64,000 nucleotides of DNA, taken from assembly GCA_903933715.1 (NCBI GenBank), contig CAIZLD010000055.1, positions 1 to 64,000 on the forward strand, read 5' to 3'. Each line of letters opens with the position of its first letter. Position 1 is the stretch's first letter. The notes under the pieces are model-generated. The model worked only from the letters and a program-made list of their open reading frames with translations, did not search any database and was not told where the DNA came from. The stretch comes from an uncultured Spartobacteria bacterium (GTDB lineage Bacteria > Verrucomicrobiota > Verrucomicrobiia > Chthoniobacterales > Chthoniobacteraceae). Below are positions 1 to 9,701 of the stretch, piece after piece. A program made the position numbers and the translations under genes.

Positions 1-130
1 GCTCACTTTCAGGACGTTGGACATGTCCCATTCAAACCGCCCTCAAGCGATTAAATGGAACTGTTTTCGCGTCCTACAAGTGGTGCACTTTGAAGCCTTC
101 TATTCCGCCCTCAGGTGGTGCACTTTGACT
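1..130. mobile_element. Terminal repeats of an IS21-like element (partial, runs off the left edge)
   Basis: Two identical 14-base direct repeats, GTGGTGCACTTTGA, lie at 80-93 and 115-128 (35 bases apart), and a related word GCTCACTTT opens the window. Short tandem copies of this type of word are characteristic of the ends of IS21-family (istA/istB) elements, from general knowledge of that family. No transposase gene is visible, so the body of the element would lie left of the window or be lost. The neighbouring minus-strand gene ends inside the second repeat, suggesting its original 3' end was replaced by the insertion. Confidence 0.5.
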
Positions 131-566
131 GCCCGGCAACAGACATGCCCTCTGTTGCCTCTTCGCGGTCGAAATGGGCAACGGTTTCGAAGGAGGTACG
201 TAACCGCTGCGCTCCTGTGATGTCAACAAAGCCGAGTGCCTCGGCAAGATAGATCGTGTCGCTATCTGTTAGAGCGGTATCCGGTGGCGTGCTTTCGCTG
301 ATATCCTCGCGATTAAGCATCTCAGCGAGAAACTGCATTCCAAGTTTTGCGAGACGTGCCCGCAAGCGAGACATAGCCCGTCGCCATAAATGTCCGGAGC
401 CCATTCCGTAATGGTGATTCTGAAATGCGTCTGCCAAGGCAGCGCGATCAGAGTCACGCAACGTAAGGGCATAATCGCGGACCATTACTTCGGCCTTCTC
501 GACTTTCGGCGGGATGATTACTGGCACCTGACTGTGCCATGGAACGATAGAATTAAGCTTGGGCAT
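111..566 (-). CDS. Hypothetical protein, 151 aa, probably 3'-truncated by an IS end
   Basis: I do not recognise the family. The protein is helical and charged, with no signal peptide or membrane segment. Its start overlaps the end of the upstream gene by 14 bases, so the two are either translationally coupled or pieces of one frameshifted gene. The last residues (SKCTT) and the stop codon are encoded by the IS21-like terminal repeat at 115-128, so the native C-terminus is probably missing. The three small genes here form a tight minus-strand group downstream of yifB. Confidence 0.45.
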   Translation of the reverse strand: MPKLNSIVPWHSQVPVIIPPKVEKAEVMVRDYALTLRDSDRAALADAFQNHHYGMGSGHLWRRAMSRLRARLAKLGMQFLAEMLNREDISESTPPDTALTDSDTIYLAEALGFVDITGAQRLRTSFETVAHFDREEATEGMSVAGQSKCTT

Positions 567-846
567 TTTCCGGGTAGATTTTTGTCTGTCCGTCTTGAGA
601 ACACATAAATGCGGCCTGCACGAATTTAAAATCCTTTAGCGCGAGAAAGGCGCGCGTACGTGCGCCACCAGCTACACCACTTCGGCCCCCGGTGTTAGGA
701 ACGTGGATGTTGTAGCCCAGTATTTGGCCTTGGGTAGAAAAGATGGTCACAAGATCGCATTCTACCATCCGGCGGCTAAGGTCGTTCCAATATTTCTCCG
801 CATACCACTGTCTCCACAGGGAAGATAGGAGCAACGCATGCCTCAA
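553..846 (-). CDS. Hypothetical protein, 97 aa, middle of a three-gene overlapping group
   Basis: No family recognised. The ATG at 846 lies inside the upstream reading frame and the two overlap by 71 bases, which is long for independent genes. The composition (AEKYWNDLSRRM, GGARTRAFLALKDF) looks like genuine folded protein. A single frameshift near 840 joining this frame to the upstream one is a plausible alternative, making the two one broken gene. It ends 14 bases into the following gene. Confidence 0.4.
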   Translation of the reverse strand: MRHALLLSSLWRQWYAEKYWNDLSRRMVECDLVTIFSTQGQILGYNIHVPNTGGRSGVAGGARTRAFLALKDFKFVQAAFMCSQDGQTKIYPENAQA

Positions 847-1036
847 GATTTGAGGTTAGAATGATTTCTGGATAAATTGACCGCCCTTCCTCGCGACAGT
901 CTTCCAGAGCCCGGAGAATTTCCACTAAGTCGTCCTTATCAGCATCAGAGCCCGAAAATTTCGCATCAAACAGAAATTCGGCTGCCGTTGAGGCAATTGA
1001 ACGCAATTCTGTCTGCCTGTCGATTGGATTAGTCAC
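776..1036 (-). CDS. Hypothetical protein, 86 aa, first gene of the overlapping group
   Basis: An acidic, helical N-terminal region (residues 1-65) looks like real coding sequence. The last 20 residues overlap the next frame and look less convincing, so this may be the 5' part of a frameshifted gene continuing in the 846-553 frame. No recognisable domain. Starts about 90 bases downstream of the yifB stop on the same strand and could be co-transcribed with it. Confidence 0.4.
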   Translation of the reverse strand: MTNPIDRQTELRSIASTAAEFLFDAKFSGSDADKDDLVEILRALEDCREEGRSIYPEIILTSNLEACVAPIFPVETVVCGEILERP

Positions 1037-1128
1037 CTTGAATTTAGTGGGCGTTTTCTTGCACCGGGAGCGGTGTCCTATTGTGGAGATTTTGACATCT
1101 TCTCATCCATATTTCTCCATAAATTATC

Positions 1129-2658
1129 CTAAACCCATAAATTCCGATCCAGCGTCCGGTATTGAATGGCCTCGCTCAGGTGTGTAGCGGTGATATCGGG
1201 GGCGGTTTCAAGGTCGGCAATGGTGCGGGCGACTTTGAGGATGCGATCATGGGCGCGGGCGCTCAAGTTGAGTTCGTGCATGGCCATGCGCAGCAGTTCA
1301 CGGGAATCCTCGTCGAGCGCGCAGTGGGCCTTGAGTGCTTTACTGCTCATCCGGGCGTTACACCGGATTTTCGGAGTCGCTGCAAACCGCTCTTGCTGGA
1401 TCGTTCGTGCGGCAAGGACACGATCCCGGATGGCGGCGGATGATTCAGCGGGCTGAGTCGATGTCAGTTCTTTGAAGTGGACGGCGGGAACTTCGACGTG
1501 GATGTCAATGCGGTCGAGAAGCGGGCCGGAAATCCGCTGGCGATAACGCTGCACCTGCACGGCGGAGCATCTGCATTCCCTCCGTAAATCTCCAAAAAAT
1601 CCACACGGACATGGATTAAGAGCACCTACTAGAACGAATTCTGCTGGATAAGTCACTGATCCTGAGGCTCTTGAAATAGTGACGTTGCCATCCTCCAAAG
1701 GCTGCCTCATGACCTCCAAAGTCGAGCGTTTGAATTCGGGAAGTTCGTCGAGGAATAGCACGCCGTGGTGTGCCAACGTGACTTCGCCGGGGCTGGGGTT
1801 CGTGCCGCCGCCGAGAAGGCCCGCGTCGGAAATGGTGTGGTGGGGAGAACGGAATGGCCTCAGCGAAAGGAACGAACGCTTGGCCGCAAGGAATCCGCAA
1901 ATGCTGTGGATTTTCGTCGTCTCGATGGCTTCGTCAAAAGTCATCGGCGGCATGATGGTAGGGATGCGTTTGGCCAGCATCGACTTCCCGGAACCGGGAG
2001 GGCCAACCATGATGAGATTGTGCCCGCCCGCCACGGCGACTTCCACCGCGCGCTTGGCGGCGTGCTGGCCACGCACGTCGGCGAAATCGACTTCGTAATC
2101 CTGATGTGCCTCGAACAACGGCTCGGCAACGATGGGCGTGAGCGTTTCATTGCCGCGCAAAAACTCGAAGGCTTGTCGTAAGTTGCGCACGCCATAGGTG
2201 GTGATGCCTTCGACAATGGCGGCTTCTTGGGCGTTTCCTTCCGGCACGACGATTGCACGTTTTCCGCACCGCTTGGCTTCGAGGGCTACAGGTAGTACGC
2301 CATTGACTGTACGCACGCCGCCGTCGAGTGCCAGCTCGCCCACGAAGCAATATTGGCCAAAATCGCGCAATTCGATCTGCTCGGAGGCAGCGATCATGGC
2401 GAGCGCGATGGGTAAATCAAAGCTCGGTCCCTCTTTTTTTACGTCAGCGGGAGCAAGGTTAATGGTGGTGCGGCCCTTGGGCCAACGGTAGCCGCTGTTT
2501 GCAACAGCAGTGGTCACGCGGTCCTTGCTTTCTTTAACGGCGGCATCTGGCAGCCCAACGACGACGATTACCGGGTTGCCCGAACTTGCATTCACCTCGA
2601 TTTCGACTTCGTAGGCATCCACGCCATAGACCGCCGCTGAATAGACCTTTGCCAACAT
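1129..2658 (-). CDS. yifB: YifB/ComM-family Mg-chelatase-like AAA+ ATPase (intact copy 1)
   Basis: Full-length 509 aa. Domain order is typical: an N-terminal ribosomal-S5/Lon-protease-like domain (about 1-175), then the Mg-chelatase AAA+ core with Walker A GPPGSGKS at 219-226 and Walker [10 protein letters not shown] at 301-309, then a C-terminal helical domain. Characterised ComM proteins are hexameric helicases promoting branch migration during natural transformation; the role here is inferred. The DNA around codons 348-352 (ALNPCPCG) matches the point where the second copy is split, so this gene contains an unused copy of the same recombination target. It lies 58 bases downstream of a truncated conjugative ATPase, as in copy 2. 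Confidence 0.95.
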   Translation of the reverse strand: MLAKVYSAAVYGVDAYEVEIEVNASSGNPVIVVVGLPDAAVKESKDRVTTAVANSGYRWPKGRTTINLAPADVKKEGPSFDLPIALAMIAASEQIELRDFGQYCFVGELALDGGVRTVNGVLPVALEAKRCGKRAIVVPEGNAQEAAIVEGITTYGVRNLRQAFEFLRGNETLTPIVAEPLFEAHQDYEVDFADVRGQHAAKRAVEVAVAGGHNLIMVGPPGSGKSMLAKRIPTIMPPMTFDEAIETTKIHSICGFLAAKRSFLSLRPFRSPHHTISDAGLLGGGTNPSPGEVTLAHHGVLFLDELPEFKRSTLEVMRQPLEDGNVTISRASGSVTYPAEFVLVGALNPCPCGFFGDLRRECRCSAVQVQRYRQRISGPLLDRIDIHVEVPAVHFKELTSTQPAESSAAIRDRVLAARTIQQERFAATPKIRCNARMSSKALKAHCALDEDSRELLRMAMHELNLSARAHDRILKVARTIADLETAPDITATHLSEAIQYRTLDRNLWV

Positions 2659-4928
2659 GGAATTATCTTGGCAAAGATACGGGCCTATGGGAAGAGGGAA
2701 TAGAATTTAGCAAGGTTCACGATGCCCCTTTTGCCTTCTTGCGCATCTTTCCAGTGATCATCTTGAGCGCGGCATCTTCTCGCGCTTTTGATTCCTCAGG
2801 GGAAAGCGCGACAAACGAACGCTTTACCTTGTAACCTCGTCGTATCTCGGGGGCTGTGGCTGCTTCCACGGATGGCTGAATTTCCTCCAGCGCCAAGTTT
2901 TGGAGGAAGGAGATAAAGGCGTCCGGTGAATAGAACCCAACCTGCTTGCTTTGAACCGGCGCAAGACACCCGTTTACCGCTTCCTCCAATCGGGCAAGTC
3001 TTTCCGGCCTTGGGCAAATAACCGCAACTCGGGAGAACCTTGCTTTGAGACATTTCGTGACGTTTCCAACTTCGTAGTCAACGGTGGATGTGACGTTGAT
3101 TTCACAGGCAATTCCGATGTTTCCTCCGACTTTTTCAAGCACAAGATCAATGCTGCCCTGGCCGTCGAGAACCGATTTCTCGATGGTTGCCTTGTAACCA
3201 AGGTTTTCCGCCACGGCTTTGATTCGCTGTTGGATTGATTGGTGTTGTGCGCCTCCGCGTCCAAGGTCTACCGATAACGATGTCTCCGGCTTTGGTTCCG
3301 AACCCACTGTCGGAAGGTGTTTGTTATCCGCATCCTTGCTGGGGAGATTCTGGGTTTTCTCCGGCTGAGATTTTTCAGAAGACGGCTGCTCTGGCAAAGC
3401 CGACTTTGACGCAATGCCTTGGGGTGCTGGTTCCGTCTTTGCCGGGGGAATCGCTTTCGGAGCCGTTTCCTTTTTTTCTGTGGGTGGCGACGTGTAGAGC
3501 GCCTCCCGAAGTTTTGCTTCCACCTCGGTGCGCCGTGCGCCATAGCGGGAGCGTGATGCTTCAATCACGCGTTTCCGCATATCGGTTGCAGTCGCGGCGT
3601 CGGGCTCCTCGGGGAGCGGGATTGTGATGTTGAAATCGTGGTCGCTCCGTTCCACCCGGCATACCGCTTCGCCACCGGCGAGGCTTTGGAGGTCTTCGGC
3701 AGCGAACGAGACGAATCCATCGGCGAGCGTCCGGGCATCGGCGTCTCCCACGCGGAATACCACCCGCGTATAGGGATTGGAAAGCGTTGCGCTTGCGACT
3801 TCGGCATCGCGCTGGAGTTGTCGCAATTCCTGGTGGGCGAGCACTAGCGCCACGCGATACTTGCGTGCGCCGGAGAGCATTTCGCCAAGTGACGGGGTGA
3901 TAAAGTGGTGAAATTCGTCTAGGTAGAGTGAAAAGAAATTTCGATCTTCCTCCCGAAGCCGTTGTCGGGACATGGCTGCTTGTTGGAATTTGGCGACGAG
4001 CAGCGAACCGAGCAGATAGGAATTCTCCCGGCCAATCTCTCCCTGGGGTAACTTGGCGAGGAAGATTTTCCGCTCGTCCATGATGCGGGAGAAATCGAGT
4101 TTGTTCTCGCGCTGTGAGACCATGAAGCGAATTGGCTTCGGCGCAAGAAAGGTGTCGAGTCGGGTGACAACCGGGCCGATTGATTTGTTGCCGGTCAGTT
4201 GAGGGAACGCCTTGCGCCAGTAATAAACAACCTCGGGATCGGATACTCTCTCCAAGAAACTCGCTCGGAATGCCGGGTCGATGAGGAATCGCCGGAGATC
4301 GGCAAGCGTCCCGCCTTGTTCGCTTTCAAGAAAGGCGAGGATTGCGTTTCGCAAAACGGCGTTCATGGAGTCGCCCCAACTTGTTGAAAGCCGCTCGAAG
4401 GCTGAAATGAGGTCAGACGCGAGAACGGTTTTTTCAAGATCAGAATGCGCCGAGAGGATGTTGAACCCGACCGAAAACTCTTCATCTGAGGGATCAAGGA
4501 GCACGACATCGCCGATGCGTTCTTTGGGAACGACGGACAAGATGCGCTCGATCAAATCGCCATGCGGATCAAGGACAGCAAGCCCCTCGCCTCGGTCAAT
4601 GTCCTCACGAATCAGATTGAAGAGGAGTGTCGATTTGCCGGTGCCGGATGCGCCAACGATGTGCATGTGCCGGACGCGCTCTTGGTGCGATAGATACACT
4701 GGGATTTCTCTTCCGGCGTGGCTGTTCCATCCAAGGAAAACGCCCTGGCTGCTCGTCAGTTCCTTCGGCGCGGTTTTCGTTCGGCCAGACTGTGTGCCGA
4801 GTTTTGCGGGTTGAATATCGGGCGACGGTAGGTGAACAAAGCCCGCGAGTTCTTCTGCATTGAGAAGCATCCCCGTTCGGCGGGTCTGGCGAAGAATGAT
4901 GTCCTCTTCGCGTTCGCGGGGCGGATAC
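1129..4928. repeat. Large direct repeat (copy 1) of the yifB-ATPase block
   Basis: This block is repeated in the same orientation at about 23461-26765 (with the yifB 3' half displaced to 17838-18320). The repeat covers all of yifB, the intergenic spacer and the C-terminal 730 or so residues of the ATPase. Proteins are roughly 90% identical by eye, so the copies are paralogous or from related elements rather than a very recent duplication. Similarity stops abruptly after GGATAC near 4928, where the ATPase sequence is replaced by unrelated DNA. Confidence 0.8.
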
Positions 4929-4966
4929 TCCAGATGATGTGCAAGAGAACAAAGCGCCTTCGGCAT
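2717..4966 (-). pseudogene. 5'-truncated conjugative coupling-type ATPase (copy 1)
   Basis: Collinear with the C-terminal part of the 1046-aa ATPase at 24565-27705, starting at its residue 314 or so (YPPRERE). It keeps the P-loop GASGTGKST, the Walker B region LYLDEFHHF and the C-terminal nuclease-like region, but has lost the 313-residue N-terminal domain. The first 13 residues (MPKALCSLAHHLE) come from unrelated DNA. The ATPase core could still be made from this or an internal start, but the natural start and promoter are gone, so I call it a truncated duplicate. Confidence 0.75.
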
Positions 4967-5067
4967 GGCTCAACGCCCAGAAAAAACGTTGGGAAAGGTT
5001 GAGCGCCGAACAGAAGCAGCGATTGATCGCGCTGGACGATTCTATCTGCCCTACGGAAGAGAAGTGA
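4933..5067 (+). pseudogene. Remnant 3' end of an unidentified gene at the duplication junction
   Basis: An open frame without a start begins right at the truncation point of the ATPase copy and runs 44 codons to a TGA at 5065-5067. The translation contains AWLNAQKKRWERLSAEQKQR, which resembles helicase-associated or other W/Q/R-rich helical C-termini. It is too short to identify. Its position exactly at the break suggests that the left duplication was joined into an existing gene whose 5' part was lost. Confidence 0.35.
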
Positions 5068-5376
5068 GGGATCGTTCCTTTCGCAAGTTCCGTCAGATCG
5101 GGCCTTTTCGCTCTAGCCGCCGCAGTTTATCCGGTCTTTTCAAAAAATATTGTTGTCTCGACTTGCGGAAAACCCGTAACCTGCCTAAATGGATCACCGT
5201 TTGAATGTTCAGGGAAACGCCTCGGCTGGCATACCCTTCCTGCCGGAAGGTGATCTTTTTGCGGCTGCATTCACAAGCAGTCCGCCACCTCAATCCACGT
5301 TCTGAAACGCAACCCGGTGAATGGAACTCGCACGATAAAATTGCCAAGATTTACGAAAAAGACGGGGGGCGTCTCA
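5068..5376. other. Intergenic region upstream of the LamG/TSP3 protein gene
   Basis: About 310 bases with short open frames but no convincing gene. It presumably contains the promoter of the following secreted-protein gene; I see no clear consensus promoter or terminator. Confidence 0.4.
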
Positions 5377-8300
5377 ATGCGCCTTCTCCTTCTGGGAATC
5401 GCCCTCGCGTTTATCCCCCTGGTTCTGATGGCGCAAGCGCCGCAATGGTGGACAGATCGCGGAGTGCAGAACGGCAATCCTGCGAACGACTATGCCGCCA
5501 TCAACCAAGGGCAGCTCAAGAACATTGCCACCCGAGCCGTTGCTGAACTGAATGAGAAGCTGCCGGGCGCGCCCTCCGGGGCTGGCGCAACGCTAAACCA
5601 ACTCGCCGTTACCCTGTCTTCGACCTCCGCAAGAACTAACGATTACGCCGCAGTCAATCTTGGGCAACTCAAGACAATAGCTAAACCACTCTTCGATAGG
5701 CTCTTAGATGTGGGATATCAGGGGCGTCCGCTCGAATCCGGCACCTACCCCTGGGTCGGACGTTCAGCTAACGATTACGCAATGGCCAATATCGGACAGG
5801 TCAAGAATCTTTTCAGCTTTGACCTGAGTGACTTTCTGCCCGTTAGCTGGCTGACTGCCAACGGCTTGGACCCGAACGATCTTAATGTGGCCATTGAAGA
5901 CCCGGATGGGGACGGGGTCTCGAACCTGGCCGAATACCGGATCGGGACAAATCCGCAGCAGGCCCTTGACCTCAATAATAACGGCATCCCTGATGACTGG
6001 GAGACTTTCCATGCTAATAGCTTTGCTGCATGGCCCGCTAGGCTTAGCCTCCAATTAGCTCGGCAGCAATCGGGAGCGCAAAAGCTCATTCTGAACAATT
6101 CAACAGCCCATCCCGTTCAATATAGCGTAACATTGACCAACGATACGGCGCAGGGTTATTCGTTTCGGGATTCGAAAACAGGAGGTGTGCCTTTCGTTTG
6201 GGAGGATATAAGAACAACTGGGGGGACACAATTGACAGGCGGATTGGCTACCGACGACGGCTCAGAGCCCGTCAACCTAAGCGGGTTCGTGTTCCCGTTC
6301 TATGGTCAGAGCTTTTCGACTGTTCATGTCTGCTCAAATGGGTTGCTAACCTTTGGGAATGATTCCACATCCTACAGCAATACCCCCATCCCCAGCGCCG
6401 ATGCTCCACTCAATATGATTGCAGCGCTGTGGGACGATCTTACCCTTGATCCTTCTAGCGGGGGTAGCGTTTATTACAAGGAAACTGCGGGGGCTTTGGT
6501 TATTCAGTATCAGGACGTTCCCGCTTTAGGCGGATATGGAACGTACACGTTCCAGATTGTCCTTTCCAGCGACGGCACTATTGAATTCCGCTATAACAAT
6601 ATTGAGGGAGATTCAACTTCTTGCACCGTAGGAATCCAAAATGCTGATGGCGCAGAAGGTCTTCAGGTTGCGTGCAATCAACCATATTTGGAAAGCAGCA
6701 GGGCCATTCGCATCAGCCCCGTCTCTCGCTTTGTAGATGTAGCGCCGTTGTCAGGGACTGTGGCTGCGAATACCAGAGGACAGCTTAATGCCACCTTTTA
6801 CAGCCTGAGTCTTTCACCCGGCACTTACACCGCGAACATTCAAATTACCCCTGATGCGGGGGCCCCTGTGTTGAATATTCCAGCAACGCTAGAGGTGCTC
6901 AAACTTCTGATTACCACTCCATCCACTGGGTTAATACTGCTGGAAGGACATCCCTTCAAAATTACTGCCACCGCTAATCCTGATACGGACATCCAAAGGG
7001 TCGAATTTTATGATGGCGCGGCGAAAATCGGTGAAACAAACGTAAGCGAAGGTGGTAAATACAGTATTACGTGGAATGGTTTGACTACAGGGTCTCATGC
7101 TATCACGGCGCGGTCCGTCGATGCTTTAGGACAGTCTGTACCTTCCGCGCCCATTACAATAATTGGCTCGCCTGATACAGATCACGACGGTATGCCTGAT
7201 GCATGGGAAACCGCGCACGGCCTCAACCCAAATGATCCGACGGATGCCTTTGTTGATTCTGATGGAGATGGCTACCCTAATTTGTACGAGTACAACCACA
7301 ATACAAATCCGCAAAGCGCGAATTCAAAACCCGAAGCGGACTTGGTCGTGGACCAGTCATCGGGCACATATCAGAATATTCAGAATGCAATCGACGCCGT
7401 CACTGAAGACTATCAAGTTATCAAGGTCAACCCAGGGACGTATTACGGGAATCTATCCATTTCAGCACATCCTGTGATGCTTGTCTCCGCTAGCGGCGCG
7501 GCTGTAACGGCTATAAATTGTAGCTACTACAGTGCAATTTCTGTAAGCAATAGCAGCATTATAGATGGATTTTCCTTCCTTGGGGGTTACGTGTATCCCG
7601 ATAGTGGAACAAACAAAGGCGGAATCTGGAAGATTTCAGGCGGCAGCCCTCGCTTCTCGAACTGCATCATAGCGGAAAACTATGCATACAGCGGAGCTTC
7701 AATTATTTACAACAGCGGAGGAAATCCCGTCGTTTCTCAATGCACGGTTGCGAACAACAACTCATATTCTAGCCCTGCGGTGTTGAGTGAATCGGGGACA
7801 CTCAATCTTGTAAATTCAATTGTATGGAACCCTGCAACGCAAGTGGAGTTGAGCGCGACCGATTGCGCGGTTTCGTATAGCGATGTTCGCGGAGGAGTTT
7901 CCGGAACTGGAAATTTGAATAGCGATCCACAGTTCTATTCCGCGAACTCCCCATATAACTATCATATCACCGTTTCATCGCCTTGCTTGGGACACGCCAA
8001 TCCCGCATTTTCGTCAGCGACCGATATGGATGGCGAGTTGCGCGACTCAGCGCCTGACATCGGCGCTGATGAGTATGTTGATAGCAATGGGAATCAGCTC
8101 CCGAATTGGTGGGAGATGAAGTATTTTGGAGTTTTGGATGTAGATCCTTCGGGGATCGCTCCTCGTGGCGATGGGCTTACCAATTTGCAGGCATATCAAC
8201 AGAAAAAGAATCCGATCGACTATTGGGATGGAGTCTCTCCGTCTTTGTCTATTGTGTCTGGTAATCAGCAAGTCGGAAAACCGGGTTCCATGTCTACAAA

Positions 8301-9609
8301 TCCTTGCACGATATTGGCTCGGTATTGGAACGGCTCCGTATGGACTCCTTGCGTAAGCGGTCCTGTCCATTTCCAAATTCAATCCGGCGATGGCAAATTG
8401 TTAGCCACGAGCACATCTGTAGATGTTACTGAATTGGAAGTCAGAACTGACGGACAAGGACAGGCGCAGGTTTTGTTCCGAAATCCGCCAACTCTTAGCG
8501 CAACAACAACTATCAGGGTCACTGCTGGTTCTGCTTCGACATACTTCACCTTGCGGACCTGTTCAACGCCGCTCGTTGGTTCATGGAAGTTAACGGAGGG
8601 GAACGGAACTAGCGCAACGGATAAAAGCGATTTCGGCAACAATGGCCAGCTAATCGGTAATCCGACTTGGTCGGTGGAAAGCATCGCCGGAAATATGCTT
8701 TCTTTGAATGGTTCTACCCAGTGGGTGGAAATGCCAAGCTCCAGCGCTTATACCTTTGCCGCCGCCGAGCCATTTTCAGCAACAGCTTGGGTTCGCCTGC
8801 CCTCGGGCACGTTGCCAACCGGCGATATGCCGATCATTTTCAGGGGAGTTGCGAACGCTTCATTGTTTGAATTGGCATTGACGCCCACCGCGCAAAACAA
8901 CGCTGTCTATGCGCGTCTCTTTGACGGGACAAACTATGTCACTACCCAAGGAGGCGCTGGAAACCCATTCCAGGATCGCAATTGGCATCATGTCGCCTTC
9001 GTGCGGGATGCTGATGGAAAAGGAACTCTTTACGTGGACGGTGTCGCCTATTCCCAAAACAATTCGATGGTATATCCCACCGCGTCGGCTGGTTCACTCC
9101 TCATCGGTAAGAACGCATCGGGGGCGTTCTTCGATGGCGCAGTGCAATGGATAACCATCCAAGCAAAAGCTCTGACTCAGGCCGAAATCGCATCCCAGGT
9201 TGCAGACCGGGACGGTGACGGTTTACCGGACGCTTGGGAAATGCAGTATTTCGGTAATCTCAAACAGGGGCCCAATGATGACTTCGATGGCGACGGCCTG
9301 ACCAATCAGGAGGAACTCCAACAAGGCACCAATCCGGCCCTTGTTGATACGAATGGCGATGGCTTATCTGACCTCGAAGATATTCTCAAGAACATCAGCC
9401 CGACAAACAACGATGTTGATGGAGATGGTATCTCCAACGCCGATGAATACCGCATGGGCACCAACCCGTTCGTTGCAGATACGGATGGAGACGGCGTGAA
9501 CGATGGCCAGGACGCATTCCCCTTGGACCCGACCCGCTCCACTTCGCCAGGATCGCACGCCCCGGTTCTCATTATCACAAATCCTTCACAGGGCGTCACA
9601 CCCCTTTAG
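5377..9609 (+). CDS. Large secreted multidomain protein (GQLK repeats, TSP3, beta-helix, LamG)
   Basis: About 1410 aa from ATG 5377; an in-frame ATG at 5317 would put 20 residues before the signal peptide. Order: signal peptide (MRLLLLGIALAFIPLVLMAQ), three NDYAxxNxGQLK-type repeats typical of Verrucomicrobiota, a TSP3-type calcium-binding stretch (DPDGDGVSNLAEY), a nidogen-like all-beta region, an Ig-like segment, a second TSP3 block, a parallel beta-helix region ending in the PDIGADEY motif of choice-of-anchor proteins, a LamG/concanavalin-like domain, and C-terminal TSP3 repeats. Probably a cell-surface or extracellular glycan-binding or adhesion protein; substrate unknown. Followed after 92 bases by the RHS gene, suggesting a functional pair. 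Confidence 0.85.
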   Translation: MRLLLLGIALAFIPLVLMAQAPQWWTDRGVQNGNPANDYAAINQGQLKNIATRAVAELNEKLPGAPSGAGATLNQLAVTLSSTSARTNDYAAVNLGQLKTIAKPLFDRLLDVGYQGRPLESGTYPWVGRSANDYAMANIGQVKNLFSFDLSDFLPVSWLTANGLDPNDLNVAIEDPDGDGVSNLAEYRIGTNPQQALDLNNNGIPDDWETFHANSFAAWPARLSLQLARQQSGAQKLILNNSTAHPVQYSVTLTNDTAQGYSFRDSKTGGVPFVWEDIRTTGGTQLTGGLATDDGSEPVNLSGFVFPFYGQSFSTVHVCSNGLLTFGNDSTSYSNTPIPSADAPLNMIAALWDDLTLDPSSGGSVYYKETAGALVIQYQDVPALGGYGTYTFQIVLSSDGTIEFRYNNIEGDSTSCTVGIQNADGAEGLQVACNQPYLESSRAIRISPVSRFVDVAPLSGTVAANTRGQLNATFYSLSLSPGTYTANIQITPDAGAPVLNIPATLEVLKLLITTPSTGLILLEGHPFKITATANPDTDIQRVEFYDGAAKIGETNVSEGGKYSITWNGLTTGSHAITARSVDALGQSVPSAPITIIGSPDTDHDGMPDAWETAHGLNPNDPTDAFVDSDGDGYPNLYEYNHNTNPQSANSKPEADLVVDQSSGTYQNIQNAIDAVTEDYQVIKVNPGTYYGNLSISAHPVMLVSASGAAVTAINCSYYSAISVSNSSIIDGFSFLGGYVYPDSGTNKGGIWKISGGSPRFSNCIIAENYAYSGASIIYNSGGNPVVSQCTVANNNSYSSPAVLSESGTLNLVNSIVWNPATQVELSATDCAVSYSDVRGGVSGTGNLNSDPQFYSANSPYNYHITVSSPCLGHANPAFSSATDMDGELRDSAPDIGADEYVDSNGNQLPNWWEMKYFGVLDVDPSGIAPRGDGLTNLQAYQQKKNPIDYWDGVSPSLSIVSGNQQVGKPGSMSTNPCTILARYWNGSVWTPCVSGPVHFQIQSGDGKLLATSTSVDVTELEVRTDGQGQAQVLFRNPPTLSATTTIRVTAGSASTYFTLRTCSTPLVGSWKLTEGNGTSATDKSDFGNNGQLIGNPTWSVESIAGNMLSLNGSTQWVEMPSSSAYTFAAAEPFSATAWVRLPSGTLPTGDMPIIFRGVANASLFELALTPTAQNNAVYARLFDGTNYVTTQGGAGNPFQDRNWHHVAFVRDADGKGTLYVDGVAYSQNNSMVYPTASAGSLLIGKNASGAFFDGAVQWITIQAKALTQAEIASQVADRDGDGLPDAWEMQYFGNLKQGPNDDFDGDGLTNQEELQQGTNPALVDTNGDGLSDLEDILKNISPTNNDVDGDGISNADEYRMGTNPFVADTDGDGVNDGQDAFPLDPTRSTSPGSHAPVLIITNPSQGVTPL

Positions 9610-9701
9610 ACATTCCTCCCTTCCATCACGCTTGTGAGGAATGACCTCAAAACCTTCTAAGTTCCACATTTTCCTGAAATCACTCCTTTTTTGAACACAC
9701 C

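Noticed and set aside
4965-5204. A 79-codon plus-strand frame at the ATPase truncation
   Set aside because: Arg-rich, no domain; a different frame at 4933-5067 looks more like genuine coding remnant.
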